Origin: CAYLJO01 sp964383905
GTDB lineage: Bacteria > Acidobacteriota > Blastocatellia > Pyrinomonadales > Pyrinomonadaceae
Assembly: GCA_964383905.1 (NCBI GenBank)
Contig: CAYLJO010000268.1
Span: 1 to 7,961 of the forward strand
Length of the DNA: 7,961 nucleotides
Direction: 5' to 3'
In this document: positions 1 through 7,944 of the stretch, in pieces
Layout of the letters: the number at the start of each line of letters is the position of its first letter
Numbering within the stretch: the stretch's first letter is position 1
Position numbers and translations under genes: made by a program
The notes under the pieces: model-generated
The model's database searches: none
What the model was told of the DNA's origin: nothing
What the model saw: the letters and a program-made list of their open reading frames with translations, nothing else

Positions 1-56
1 GTAAGCTACCGAACTAGAATCAGTTGTCAACCGGTTTAGGGATGGCTTCTAGTCAT

Positions 57-85
57 TTGACTCACCGGCAGATTAGGCATAGAAA
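57..85 (+). promoter_or_regulatory. candidate sigma70-type promoter for the first gene
   Basis: TTGACT at 57-62 matches the -35 consensus at five of six bases. It is followed after 17 bases by TAGAAA at 80-85, which matches the -10 consensus TATAAT at four of six. Transcription would start near 92 and leave a leader of roughly 33 bases that contains the GAGGA ribosome site at 111-115. The call rests on consensus matching only. A second, poorer pair (TTGTCA at 24-29 with TTCTAG at 47-52) also exists. No operator-like inverted repeat is visible in 1-124. Confidence 0.35.
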
Positions 86-124
86 TTATTGCGCTTGACA
101 CCATCCCGTCGAGGAACTGAATCT

Positions 125-607
125 ATGAAACAGATCTCCACAATTATCGTATTAACGATTGCATCATCTCTCTCCTTTGGTCAGAGTAGGGCGCCGCAGT
201 TCAAAGATTTTCCGGTGGATAAAGTCTTTAAAGGCAAGCCGCATGAGGTCATTCTGACGCGCGAAGACAGGATGTTTCGCACCAGGTTGAGAGCGGCGGC
301 GAAGGAAAGGCCAAATTTTGCCGGACATTACATCTTTACTACCTGGGGATGCGGCTCTGGCTGCGTGACGGGGGCCGCCATAGACGCCGAAATGGGGCGA
401 GTGTACCAGCTTCCGTATACTATCTGTTGCTGGAGCGGCCGGGTGGACGATAATTTTAAGCCGATAGATTATCGGCTTAATAGCAAGTTAATTGTCTTTT
501 ACGGCGCCCGAAATGAGAAAGAGGGCGATGAAGGCACACACTTCTACAAGTTTGAGAACAATCGCTTTGTGCCCATTCGCTCAATAAAGAGGGCCGGCCA
601 GGATTAA
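125..607 (+). CDS. small exported cysteine-containing protein, function unknown
   Basis: This gene encodes 160 residues. The ATG at 125 is preferred because GAGGA at 111-115 lies 9 bases upstream and a signal peptide begins directly there; the in-frame TTG at 89 has neither. Residues 1-19 form an export signal (MKQ, a hydrophobic run, then SFG before Gln20), so the mature protein should lie outside the cytoplasmic membrane. The mature part has no membrane segment. Its most striking stretch is NFAGHYIFTTWGCGSGC, with Cys76 and Cys80, followed by an adjacent pair Cys101-Cys102 in YTICCWSG. Four cysteines in an exported protein suggest disulfides or metal binding, but this is inference. I have a general impression that 'NFAGHY...WGCGxxC' recurs in uncharacterised bacterial proteins; I cannot name a function. 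The gene is visibly richer in A+T than the ABC genes, and its stop lies only 19 bases before the next start, so read-through into the ABC operon is possible. Confidence 0.8.
   Translation: MKQISTIIVLTIASSLSFGQSRAPQFKDFPVDKVFKGKPHEVILTREDRMFRTRLRAAAKERPNFAGHYIFTTWGCGSGCVTGAAIDAEMGRVYQLPYTICCWSGRVDDNFKPIDYRLNSKLIVFYGARNEKEGDEGTHFYKFENNRFVPIRSIKRAGQD
456..480. repeat. perfect 10-bp inverted repeat with 5-base loop inside a gene
   Basis: TTAAGCCGAT (456-465) and ATCGGCTTAA (471-480) are exact reverse complements around the loop AGATT. The sequence lies inside the small exported protein gene and is translated as KPIDYRL. No T-run follows, so it does not look like an intrinsic terminator. It could form an mRNA hairpin, bind a dimeric protein, or be chance. 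Confidence 0.6.
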
Positions 608-626
608 TTTACACTCTTTTGAGGGG

Positions 627-1730
627 ATGAGATATAGAACACGCGTGGTGACAAGTAAACTCAAGGCATTGTTTAATCTGAATCGCGACGCAGGGCGCTG
701 GGCCATCGTGCTGTTGGCGTTCTCAGTCATCGCTTTGGGTTTCGCGTGCCGCCCTTCCGGCGCCAAAAAGAGTCGTGCGCTGCTCATCTACACCCCGCAC
801 GGGCAGGACTTGCTGCGCGATTTTATCGCCCGCTACAAACAGGACCACCCGGAAGTGGACGTGCAATTTTTGGACATGGGCTCGCGCGAAGTGCTGGAGC
901 GGCTGCGTGCCGAACGCAACCGCCCGCAGGCAGACTTGTGGTGGGGGGCCGCGCACATGACTTTTCAGACCGGGGCGGACGAGAACCTGCTCGCGCCGTA
1001 TCGTCCCTCGTGGGCCGACAAAGTCCCGGCGGAAGCGCGCGACCCGCAAGACCGCTGGTACGGCACTTATGCGACGCCGGAAGTGATCGTTTACAACAGC
1101 GATCTGGTGCGCGCCGAAGACGCGCCGAAAGACTGGGATGATGTGCTTGATTCCAGGTGGCGGGATAAGATTTTGATACGCAATCCGAATCCGTCGGACT
1201 CGATGCGTGCGATTTTCGGCGCGATGATCTGGCGCTTCTACAAAGATACGGGCTCGCCCGATAAGGGTTACGACTGGCTGCGGCGGCTCGATGCGAACGT
1301 CCACGAGTATACGGCCGACGGCACACTGTTGATGCAGAAACTGGGCCGCGGCGAAGGGGCTATTACTCTCTGGAACATGCCGGACGCGCGACTGTATCAG
1401 GAGCAGAGAAATTTCAAGCAGCTCGCCTACGTCATTCCCTCCAGCGGCACGCCGGTCATTACCGAAGGGATCGCCGTCGTACGCGGTGCGCCGCACGAAA
1501 AGGAGGCCCGGAGCTTTTACGAATTCGTCACCACCCCGGAAAGCCTCGTCCATGCCGCACACACTTATTACCGCATCCCCGTACGAACAGATCTCGACCG
1601 CGCTCAACTGCCCGCGTGGATGAACGAGCCTTTCACCCGGATGCCGATCGACTGGGATTTGCTGCGCAGGGAAGGTGGGGAATGGCTGCGCTACTGGGAT
1701 GGGGAGATCAGAGGAAGAAGCAAGAAATGA
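627..1730 (+). CDS. ABC importer periplasmic substrate-binding protein (SBP family 1/6)
   Basis: This 367-residue protein is the ligand-capturing subunit of the importer encoded with the next two genes. Residues 25-40 are a hydrophobic export segment ending at Cys41 (ALGFAC), so it may be a lipoprotein. The lipobox is atypical, with Gly at -3 and Leu at -4. From residue 50 on it reads like the ferric/thiamine/phosphonate type of binding protein: LLIYTPHGQDLLRDF in the first strand, a QADLWWGA segment, GTYATPEVIVYNSDLV near the domain crossover, a phosphate/anion-pocket-like NPNPSDS, then EGIAVVRGA (280-288) and the C-terminal FYEFVTTPES...TYYRIPVR. In ferric-binding proteins an adjacent Tyr-Tyr pair coordinates iron after the 'G-x-hydrophobic' strand. 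Here that place reads TLWNMPDARLY (Trp249-Asn250), and the only YY pair is far later (314-315). Iron is therefore not assured, and thiamine, phosphonate, polyamine or a phosphosugar are alternatives. The start is uncertain because GAGGGG at 621-626 abuts the ATG with no spacer. Confidence 0.85.
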   Translation: MRYRTRVVTSKLKALFNLNRDAGRWAIVLLAFSVIALGFACRPSGAKKSRALLIYTPHGQDLLRDFIARYKQDHPEVDVQFLDMGSREVLERLRAERNRPQADLWWGAAHMTFQTGADENLLAPYRPSWADKVPAEARDPQDRWYGTYATPEVIVYNSDLVRAEDAPKDWDDVLDSRWRDKILIRNPNPSDSMRAIFGAMIWRFYKDTGSPDKGYDWLRRLDANVHEYTADGTLLMQKLGRGEGAITLWNMPDARLYQEQRNFKQLAYVIPSSGTPVITEGIAVVRGAPHEKEARSFYEFVTTPESLVHAAHTYYRIPVRTDLDRAQLPAWMNEPFTRMPIDWDLLRREGGEWLRYWDGEIRGRSKK

Positions 1731-1790
1731 AAATGATGAATTGAAGCTTTGATCTTTCATTTCATCATTCCGCATTCATCGTTCATCGTT
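1725..1790. repeat. heptanucleotide-type repeat forming a hairpin between the binding-protein and ATPase genes
   Basis: AATGATGAA (1732-1740) and TTCATCATT (1761-1769) are exact reverse complements with a 20-base loop. The right arm continues as heptads at 1761-1790: TTCATCA, TTCCGCA, TTCATCG, TTCATCG, then TT. The left arm is a shorter copy on the opposite strand that begins near the stop codon of the binding-protein gene. The right side resembles two other sites in the window (2979-3002, and 4621-4643 inverted). No T-run follows the stem, so it is not a convincing terminator. It occupies nearly the whole gap between the two genes. Confidence 0.7.
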
Positions 1791-1796
1791 TTAGCC

Positions 1797-2878
<1,082 letters not shown>

Positions 2879-2882
<4 letters not shown>

Positions 2883-4642
2883 TAGAAGAGACAACGAGAG
2901 CGGGGGACCGAGGGGGCGCGGAGACCAAGCAACGTCTCACCGCGTCTCCGCTTCACCGTGTCTCAATCCCCCTGCCCTTTCATCCCTCCTCCCTCATCGT
3001 TCTCATGATCGTTACCGTCGTACTCCTCTACGGCGTCGTGTACCCGAACTTTCACGTTTTGACTGCGTCGCTTCACCATCACGGTCAGTGGTCGCTGGAA
3101 AATTATAATCAAGCGTTGAAGCAGCGCGCCGTGCTGGAAGCGGCATGGACCAGCGTCGGCGTCTCCCTTCTGACCGTCCTACTGTGCGCCCTGACCGGCG
3201 TGCCCCTCGCCTTCCTTTTCGAGCGTTACGAATTTCCGGCGCGCAGCCTTTTCGCCACGCTCGCCGCGCTGCCGCTGGTGCTGCCCCCGCTCGTCGGCAC
3301 GGTCGCGTTCATCTTCCTGTGCGGCGAATCGGGAATCCTTGCGCGTATCGTCCAGCGGGCATTTCACCTCCGTACCGCGCCGTGGTCGCTGCGCGGTTGG
3401 GCAGCGCTGCTACTCTTTCACACCTACACGATGTACCCTTTTTTTTACGTGCTGGCGGGGGCCGGCCTGCGCCGTATTGACGCGGGGCTCGCCGAGGCGG
3501 CGCGCAGCCTCGGCGCACGGCCCCTCAATCTCCTTTTCCGCGTCGTGCTGCCGCAGCTCACGCCCACGCTGATCGCCGCTGCGCTGTTAACCTTTATGAC
3601 GTCGATGGCGTCGTTCAGCGCACCGCTGCTATTCGGCGGCAGCGTGCGCGTTCTGACGCTCGAAATCTTCAACGCGCGGCAGCGCGGCGACGTCGAAACG
3701 TCACTGACTGAAACGGTGATCTTAGCCGTCGCCTCCCTCTGCGCGCTCATCTTTTTCCAGCGTTACGAAGGGACGCGGCGTTTCGCCGCAGCCGCCATGA
3801 AGGGTACGGCGCGGCGGCGTAAACCGGTCACGAGCGGTAAAGCGCGCGCGATTGCCGCCGTGTGCGGTGTGACCTTCAGTATTATTCTCGCGCTGCCGGT
3901 CGCCACGCTTGCCCTGGTCAGCTTCGCCCGCGACGGGAGTTGGACCACGCAAACTTTGCCTCCCGCTTACACCATCGAGAACTATACGCGCATCTTTACG
4001 CAGGGGGATGGAAGTAGCGTGATCCTTAACAGCCTGCTGATGTCCGGAATCGCAGTGCTCGCGGCGCTCGTCTGGAGTTTCTTCGCCGTGAGCGCGGTAG
4101 TGACGGGCGGCGGCCCTTCTTTCTGGAAGCGCATCGTCTCGCTGCTGGTACTCGTCCCGTGGGCCTTGCCGGGAACCGTTGTCGCGGTCGCGGTCGCCGA
4201 AGCTTACGGCAGCACGAACCCGCTGACCGGCTCCTTTGTGCTTGTGGGAACGTTCTGGATTCTACCTGTGATCTATTTCCTGCGCTTCATGCCGCTCGTC
4301 GTGCGCAGCCTTCAGGCGAGTACGGAGCAGATGGATCGAGCGCTCGAAGAAGCGGCGGGCAGCCTGGGCGCGCGCTGGTGGCAGCGTTTCCTGCGCGTTC
4401 GCCTGCCACTCGTCTGGCCCGGGGCGCTCGCGGGAACACTGTTGGCGTTCGCCATCGCGCTCGGCGAATACGTCGCCTCCGTACTCGTCTTCGTGCCCTA
4501 CAACCGGCCCATCTCCATCGCCATCGCGGCAGCGCTGCGCGACTTCAATCTGGGCACGGCCGCCGCCTACGGTATGATTCTTATCTGCGTCATCGCCGCC
4601 AGCATGATCATCGCCAACCTAAGGATGAAGGCGGAAGGATGA
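2879..4642 (+). CDS. ABC importer permease, fused two-domain (FbpB/ThiP-like)
   Basis: This 587-residue inner-membrane protein carries both permease halves in one chain, as in ferric (FbpB) and thiamine (ThiP) importers. The first half has hydrophobic segments beginning near residue 38 (LIVLMIVTVVLLYGVV) and the coupling loop EAARSLGARPLNLLFRVVLP with Glu206-Ala-Ala and Gly212. A polar linker follows around residues 300-320 (KGTARRRKPVTSGKAR). The second half has its own coupling loop, EAAGSLGARWWQRFLRVRLP, with Glu491-Ala-Ala and Gly497, and ends in a last membrane helix (MILICVIAASMIIANL). These two loops dock onto the ATPase. The reading frame starts at the coupled ATG 2879, but residues 5-42 are encoded by a GC-rich imperfect hairpin followed by a heptad repeat. 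The next in-frame ATG (3005, Met43) would begin right at the first membrane helix but has no Shine-Dalgarno sequence. The last residues (RMKAEG) are also repeat-encoded. Both termini therefore look like repeat-derived additions to an otherwise standard permease. Confidence 0.9.
2900..2975. repeat. GC-rich imperfect hairpin inside the 5' end of the permease gene
   Basis: The inner stem is GCGGAGAC (2918-2925) with GTCTCCGC (2944-2951), exact over 8 bp with an 18-base loop. An outer stem pairs GGGGGA (2902-2907) with TCCCCC (2967-2972); the surrounding GCGGGGGACCGAG at 2900-2912 imperfectly matches the complement of 2962-2975. The right arm also carries repeated GTCTC blocks. It is read in frame as permease residues 8-33. 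Its structure and low-complexity look resemble the dispersed palindromic repeats of some bacteria, but I cannot assign it to a named family. Confidence 0.55.
2979..3002 (+). repeat. second copy of the heptad repeat, inside the permease gene
   Basis: The heptads here are TTCATCC, CTCCTCC, CTCATCG, then TTC. Without gaps, 19 of 24 bases match the copy that starts at 1761. In the permease frame it gives FHPSSLIV, directly before the first membrane helix. It abuts the imperfect hairpin at 2900-2975, so the two may form one composite element. Confidence 0.55.
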
Positions 4643-4646
4643 AGAG
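4621..4646 (-). repeat. third copy of the heptad repeat, inverted, at the permease stop codon
   Basis: Read on the minus strand, 4621-4643 gives the heptads TTCATCC, TTCCGCC, TTCATCC, then TT. This agrees at 20 of 23 bases with the copy at 1761-1783. On the plus strand it reads AAGGATG, AAGGCGG, AAGGATG, and the permease stop TGA (4640-4642) is inside it. The repeat therefore supplies the last few permease residues. The 72 bases that follow, to 4714, hold no convincing terminator or promoter. Confidence 0.65.
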
Positions 4647-4714
4647 GGGGAAAGGGCCAGCCTATTATTTAAAGAGACGGGGCTTACGTTTGTATTGCAA
4701 CGAAGCGCACTTAT

Positions 4715-5194
4715 ATGCCCATATTCAATTGCCTCAAGTGGCCTGAGATGCACGGCGTCGCCGTCGAGCTCATCGCGCGTATGCGGGAGGGTCATCGACA
4801 CGGAAGCTTTTCGATCCCGGTCGTTGATTTCGTGCGCGTCTTTGCGCCGGGCGCGCCGGAAGCTGAGCTGGCCAAGGTCATCAAGCGTGGCGAGATTCAG
4901 TTCACGGCAAATGGCGCACGCGGCGGCGTGTTTACGCTCGCCGAGGGCGAACGCGCCGGCTTTGATTTACACCGCGAGGGCCTGGTGCTGCGCATTCCCG
5001 TTCGCATGAGTGGCGCGTATGAGCTTCGTCCCGACGCTTTTCACATTGAGTTCAACAAAGGCGAAGAGTTGGAAGGCTGCAAGCGCATCCTTCTGCTGGT
5101 CTGCAATCGCGTCGCGAGCTTGGATGTTTCGTCCACGCGTGTTGACGTGCGCTTCCCGAACAAATTATTTGACCTGTGTGTCGAGTTCGAGTAA
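4715..5194 (+). CDS. small protein of unknown function
   Basis: I do not recognise this protein. From ATG 4715 it has 159 residues. An alternative in-frame ATG at 4748 would give 148 residues beginning MHGVAVELIARM. Neither start has a strong ribosome site (a weak GAAG at 4702-4705 for the first, AAGTGG at 4735-4740 for the second). There is no signal peptide and no membrane segment, so it should be cytoplasmic. After an N-terminal helix-like stretch it is rich in alternating hydrophobic and polar residues (SFSIPVVDFVRVF, EIQFTANGARGGVFTL, LVLRIPVRMSG, FHIEFNKG, CVEFE), which suggests a mostly beta fold. Codon use with high GC in third positions supports a real gene. It follows the transporter after 72 bases and precedes the PIG-L gene by about 21 bases, so co-transcription with the latter is likelier. 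Confidence 0.6.
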   Translation: MPIFNCLKWPEMHGVAVELIARMREGHRHGSFSIPVVDFVRVFAPGAPEAELAKVIKRGEIQFTANGARGGVFTLAEGERAGFDLHREGLVLRIPVRMSGAYELRPDAFHIEFNKGEELEGCKRILLLVCNRVASLDVSSTRVDVRFPNKLFDLCVEFE

Positions 5195-5215
5195 GCGCTG
5201 GTAACCGGATTGACC

Positions 5216-7771
5216 ATGAATAATAGATCGATCGCTTTAGCTCTGCGGCGCGTGATGCGGGGCTTGAGCTCCCCTCTCTTCGCCGTCTGCCTGTTGCTCC
5301 ATGTCCCGTCGCTTGCGTGCGCACAGCAGCCGTCCCCAACAGCAAACAATGAACATGGCACTGTTGCCCTCTATCAAGCGCTGCTCGACCTCACAAATCC
5401 GTGGACCGTAATGTGTGTCGCCGCGCATCCGGACGACGAAGACGGCGCAACTTTGACGCTGCTCCGGCGTAAATACGGGGTCCACACCGTGTCGCTCTTC
5501 TCAACCTACGGTGAAGGTGGGCAGAACGCCACGGGGCCGGAGCTCTACGAAGAGCTGGGTGCGATCCGCGCGCGCGAGACCGCAGAAGCGGCGGCGATTC
5601 AAGGCTCCGAGCCCTTTTTTCTGGGCCTGCGCGATTTTGGCTTCTCGAAATCCGCGGATGAGGCGTTTCGTATCTGGGGCCATACGGAGGCTCTGCGCCG
5701 CATGGTTCTGAAGATCCGCGAGCTGCGCCCCGATGTGATCATCACTAACCACGACACCGTCAGCGGCCACGGTCATCACCAGGCGACCGGGCGGCTTATC
5801 CTTGAAGCTTTCGACGCCGCCGCAGACCCCGCGCGCTTCCCCGAACAACTCCGCAACGGCGTGAACGTGTGGCAGGCGCAGAGGCTTTTCGTGCGCGTCA
5901 ACTATGAAGGCGGGACAGGAAGCAAAGCGGCGGAAGATGAAGCGCAGCGGGGGAACGCGATCGTTTTCGTTAACCCGAACGAGCGCGACCCGGTACGTAA
6001 TCTCACCTATGCCGAACAGGCTTTAGAGGCATTGCACCGGCACGCGACACAGGGGCCGTGGCCGCAGGCACTTCCGCCGGGTGGCGTGCGGATTATCCGG
6101 TATCGCCTCGCCCGCGAAGCGCGGAGGTCGGCTACGCTTCCACCGAACGCCTCGACAATCCTGGATGGCTTGCGCTTGCCGGAAGCGGTCGCCGCTCAGC
6201 TTACTCCGCCCCGAATGGACAACCGTCCGCTGACGGATTTTGTTGAACAGCGTGCGCGGGTGCTTGACGCGCTTATTGCTGTGCGCAAAACCGGTGTGTT
6301 CGGTGCCCCCGAGTCAGCCGACGATGCGCCGCGCTCTCATTTAATGTACGGGCGGTTGGACCATGCGCTGGCTGTCGCGAGCGGAATCACCGCCACGCTT
6401 GCGCGCCGCGACGCTGTGCTTGTGCCTGGTCGGCCAACGACATTTTCCTTAAGGATCTCTAATAATGGTGATGCCGAAGTAAGGACGAGTGCCTTTTTCT
6501 TCCAAGGTGACCGTGGGGTGAGGACGATGCCTTCACCCTCGCGGCTCTTGCCGAAGCAAACGGTTACTGTCAATGACCTGTATAATGTTCCGCCTGACGC
6601 GGTAATCAGCGTGCCGCACTCAGAGCATCTCTATGACGGTCATCTGTTTGGCGAGCATTTTAGCGAAAGAGTATCCGTAGAGATTAACGGTGTGGCATTT
6701 CGGATTGTCGCCACGACGCAGGTTGATGTCGCGCCCGCTGTCGAAATCCAACGCGTTAAGCCCTCCCCGCTCGTCTTAACACCGGCAACAATCAATCACC
6801 CGTCAACTTTGGCGGTCAGACTCGTCAACCACCAGCGCGCGCCATTCACCGGGCGGGTCCGACCCGTGGGCGCGGCCCTCCGGGGCGGCCGCCCCAGTCC
6901 AGTAATTAAGCTGGCGGCTGACGAGACTGGCGATACGAAAGCAACATTTCTTGTTCCTTTGACCGGTACCGCAATCAAACAGCATACCGGTCAGCCTCTA
7001 CCCGGCAAGGTGCAGCTTTCGGTCTACCCCGCTAATCCTTCGGCAAGCCCGATCACACAACAAGCAGTTCCGGTTGTCTTCAGTGATGCGGCCGTCGTTC
7101 CCCGTCTCCGCGTCGGTTACGTGCGCAGTTCCGATGACACGCTGCGCGACGCGCTCGGCGCGCTCGGCGTCGAATCAAAGGGGTTGACAACTGATGACGT
7201 TCGCGCCGGCGATCTGCGGCCTTATGACGTGATCGTGATTGACAACCGTGGATACCAGGCGCGCCCCGAACTCGTGGCCGCCAACGCCCGCCTGCTCGAC
7301 TACGTTCGTGAGGGAGGGACGCTGATCGTCTGCTACCACAAAGCGAATGAGTGGAACCCTGATCCACAGAAGAATCGCCCGCAGCTCGCGCCGTACCCGA
7401 TCATTCTGGGCAATGAGCGCGTCACGGACGAGAATTCACCCGTTGCGTTCAGCGACCCGCAGAACGCGCTGCTCAACTTTCCGAACAAGATTACCCAGGA
7501 CGATTTCCAGGGCTGGATTCAGGAGCGCGGGCTCTACTACCCAAAGCAGTGGGACGCGCATTACAGCGCTCCGCTAGCCACCAGCGACGCGGGCGAACAG
7601 CCTCTGCGTGGTGGGTTGCTGGCGGCTGATTACGGGCGCGGGCGCTACATCTATACGAGCATGGTCTGGTACAGGCAGTTGCGCGCGGGCGTGCCGGGTG
7701 CGTATCGCGTGTTCGCTAATATGCTCAGCTACGGGCGTGCAAACCGCGCGACCACAGGACACCTTCCATGA
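5216..7771 (+). CDS. secreted PIG-L (LmbE-like) deacetylase with NEW3-like and GATase1-like C-terminal domains
   Basis: This is an 851-residue exported protein. ATG 5216 is preferred over the TTG at 5210 two codons upstream. Residues 1-36 are a signal peptide (arginine-rich start, hydrophobic FAVCLLLHV, cleavage motif ACA before Gln37). The PIG-L domain occupies roughly residues 60-300. Its zinc-site motif AHPDDE lies at 70-75 and GHGHH at 184-188 (His185, 187, 188), close to the family's HxxH ligands. Members remove N-acetyl groups from amino sugars or related substrates by zinc hydrolysis. Around residues 400-500, PGRPTTFSLRISNNGDAEV looks like an Ig-like/NEW3-type bacterial adhesion-like domain. 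From about 627 to the end (RLRVGYVRSSDD, YDVIVIDNRGY, GGTLIVCYHK, GRGRYIYTSMVWYRQL) it resembles a class I glutamine-amidotransferase/ThuA-like fold. No GxCxG nucleophile elbow is visible, so this part is probably structural or binding. The true substrate is unknown. Residues encoded by about 6430-6840 use noticeably more A+T than the flanks. Confidence 0.88.
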   Translation: MNNRSIALALRRVMRGLSSPLFAVCLLLHVPSLACAQQPSPTANNEHGTVALYQALLDLTNPWTVMCVAAHPDDEDGATLTLLRRKYGVHTVSLFSTYGEGGQNATGPELYEELGAIRARETAEAAAIQGSEPFFLGLRDFGFSKSADEAFRIWGHTEALRRMVLKIRELRPDVIITNHDTVSGHGHHQATGRLILEAFDAAADPARFPEQLRNGVNVWQAQRLFVRVNYEGGTGSKAAEDEAQRGNAIVFVNPNERDPVRNLTYAEQALEALHRHATQGPWPQALPPGGVRIIRYRLAREARRSATLPPNASTILDGLRLPEAVAAQLTPPRMDNRPLTDFVEQRARVLDALIAVRKTGVFGAPESADDAPRSHLMYGRLDHALAVASGITATLARRDAVLVPGRPTTFSLRISNNGDAEVRTSAFFFQGDRGVRTMPSPSRLLPKQTVTVNDLYNVPPDAVISVPHSEHLYDGHLFGEHFSERVSVEINGVAFRIVATTQVDVAPAVEIQRVKPSPLVLTPATINHPSTLAVRLVNHQRAPFTGRVRPVGAALRGGRPSPVIKLAADETGDTKATFLVPLTGTAIKQHTGQPLPGKVQLSVYPANPSASPITQQAVPVVFSDAAVVPRLRVGYVRSSDDTLRDALGALGVESKGLTTDDVRAGDLRPYDVIVIDNRGYQARPELVAANARLLDYVREGGTLIVCYHKANEWNPDPQKNRPQLAPYPIILGNERVTDENSPVAFSDPQNALLNFPNKITQDDFQGWIQERGLYYPKQWDAHYSAPLATSDAGEQPLRGGLLAADYGRGRYIYTSMVWYRQLRAGVPGAYRVFANMLSYGRANRATTGHLP
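6854..6895. repeat. two adjacent GC-rich palindromes inside the PIG-L gene
   Basis: CGGGTC (6854-6859) and GACCCG (6861-6866) are reverse complements around one base. GGGGCGGCCGCCCC at 6882-6895 is a perfect 14-bp palindrome. They sit in a short GC-rich patch after a more A+T-rich stretch and encode part of a flexible linker-like segment (VRPVGAALRGGRPSP). In GC-rich coding DNA such palindromes can arise by chance. Confidence 0.4.
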
Positions 7772-7944
7772 CCGGACTATCGATCCTCATTCTTGATGCG
7801 CCACCTTCTTATACGGTTTTGAAAAATAGATTATGCAATAGCGTATTATGTGATCAGGCAATCGGCGCACCAAAACGTTATCCTGATCTGAACAGCACCT
7901 TTCATCTTAGAGGCTGTTCAAAAAGCTGTCTCTTAACGCTTTAA
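7768..7944 (+). CDS. 58-codon ORF coupled to the PIG-L gene, possibly a broken gene start
   Basis: The ATG at 7768 overlaps the PIG-L stop (ATGA), and AGGA at 7756-7759 lies 8 bases upstream. This is the same coupling geometry as the ATPase-permease junction. The product begins MTGLSILILDAPP, a hydrophobic strand-like start typical of a Rossmann-type or B12-binding domain. It then continues through A+T-rich, less gene-like codons to TAA at 7942. I do not recognise the whole. Either it is a real small protein, or the first codons belong to a once longer downstream gene that has been interrupted, perhaps by an insertion near 7910. The C-terminal part runs through an inverted repeat at 7889-7920, which argues against that part being functional protein. 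Confidence 0.3.
   Translation: MTGLSILILDAPPSYTVLKNRLCNSVLCDQAIGAPKRYPDLNSTFHLRGCSKSCLLTL
7889..7920. repeat. 8-bp inverted repeat in the A+T-rich 3' end of the window
   Basis: TGAACAGC (7889-7896) and GCTGTTCA (7913-7920) are exact reverse complements with a 16-base loop. The right arm is followed by AAAAAG rather than T residues, so in the + direction it is not a standard terminator. It is preceded and followed by A+T-rich sequence unlike the genes to the left. Confidence 0.45.

Noticed and set aside
1731..1770. Intrinsic terminator after the binding-protein gene
   Set aside because: The stem is A+T-rich, has a 20-base loop and no T-run after it, and the ATPase of the same transporter follows directly.
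723..1775. Long minus-strand open frame of 350 codons opposite the binding-protein gene
   Set aside because: It mirrors a clearly recognised gene in high-GC DNA, its translation is arginine- and proline-rich with no domain, and such shadows are common at this GC content.
3439..3446. Run of eight T residues in the permease gene, considered as a slippage or phase-variation site
   Set aside because: It simply encodes part of YPFFY in a membrane segment, the frame is intact, and a single T8 is weak evidence for programmed slippage.
4159..4746. Plus-strand open frame of 195 codons overlapping the permease 3' end, including a possible 35-residue basic peptide from ATG 4639
   Set aside because: Most of it is an out-of-frame copy of the permease. 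The 35-residue tail starts inside the heptad repeat, which by itself supplies AAGG and ATG, so the apparent start is an artefact of the repeat.
7819..7849. Promoter-like TTGAAA and TATTAT in the A+T-rich end
   Set aside because: The spacer is 19 bases and the region is generally A+T-rich, so the match is weak, and no clear downstream gene lies in the window.
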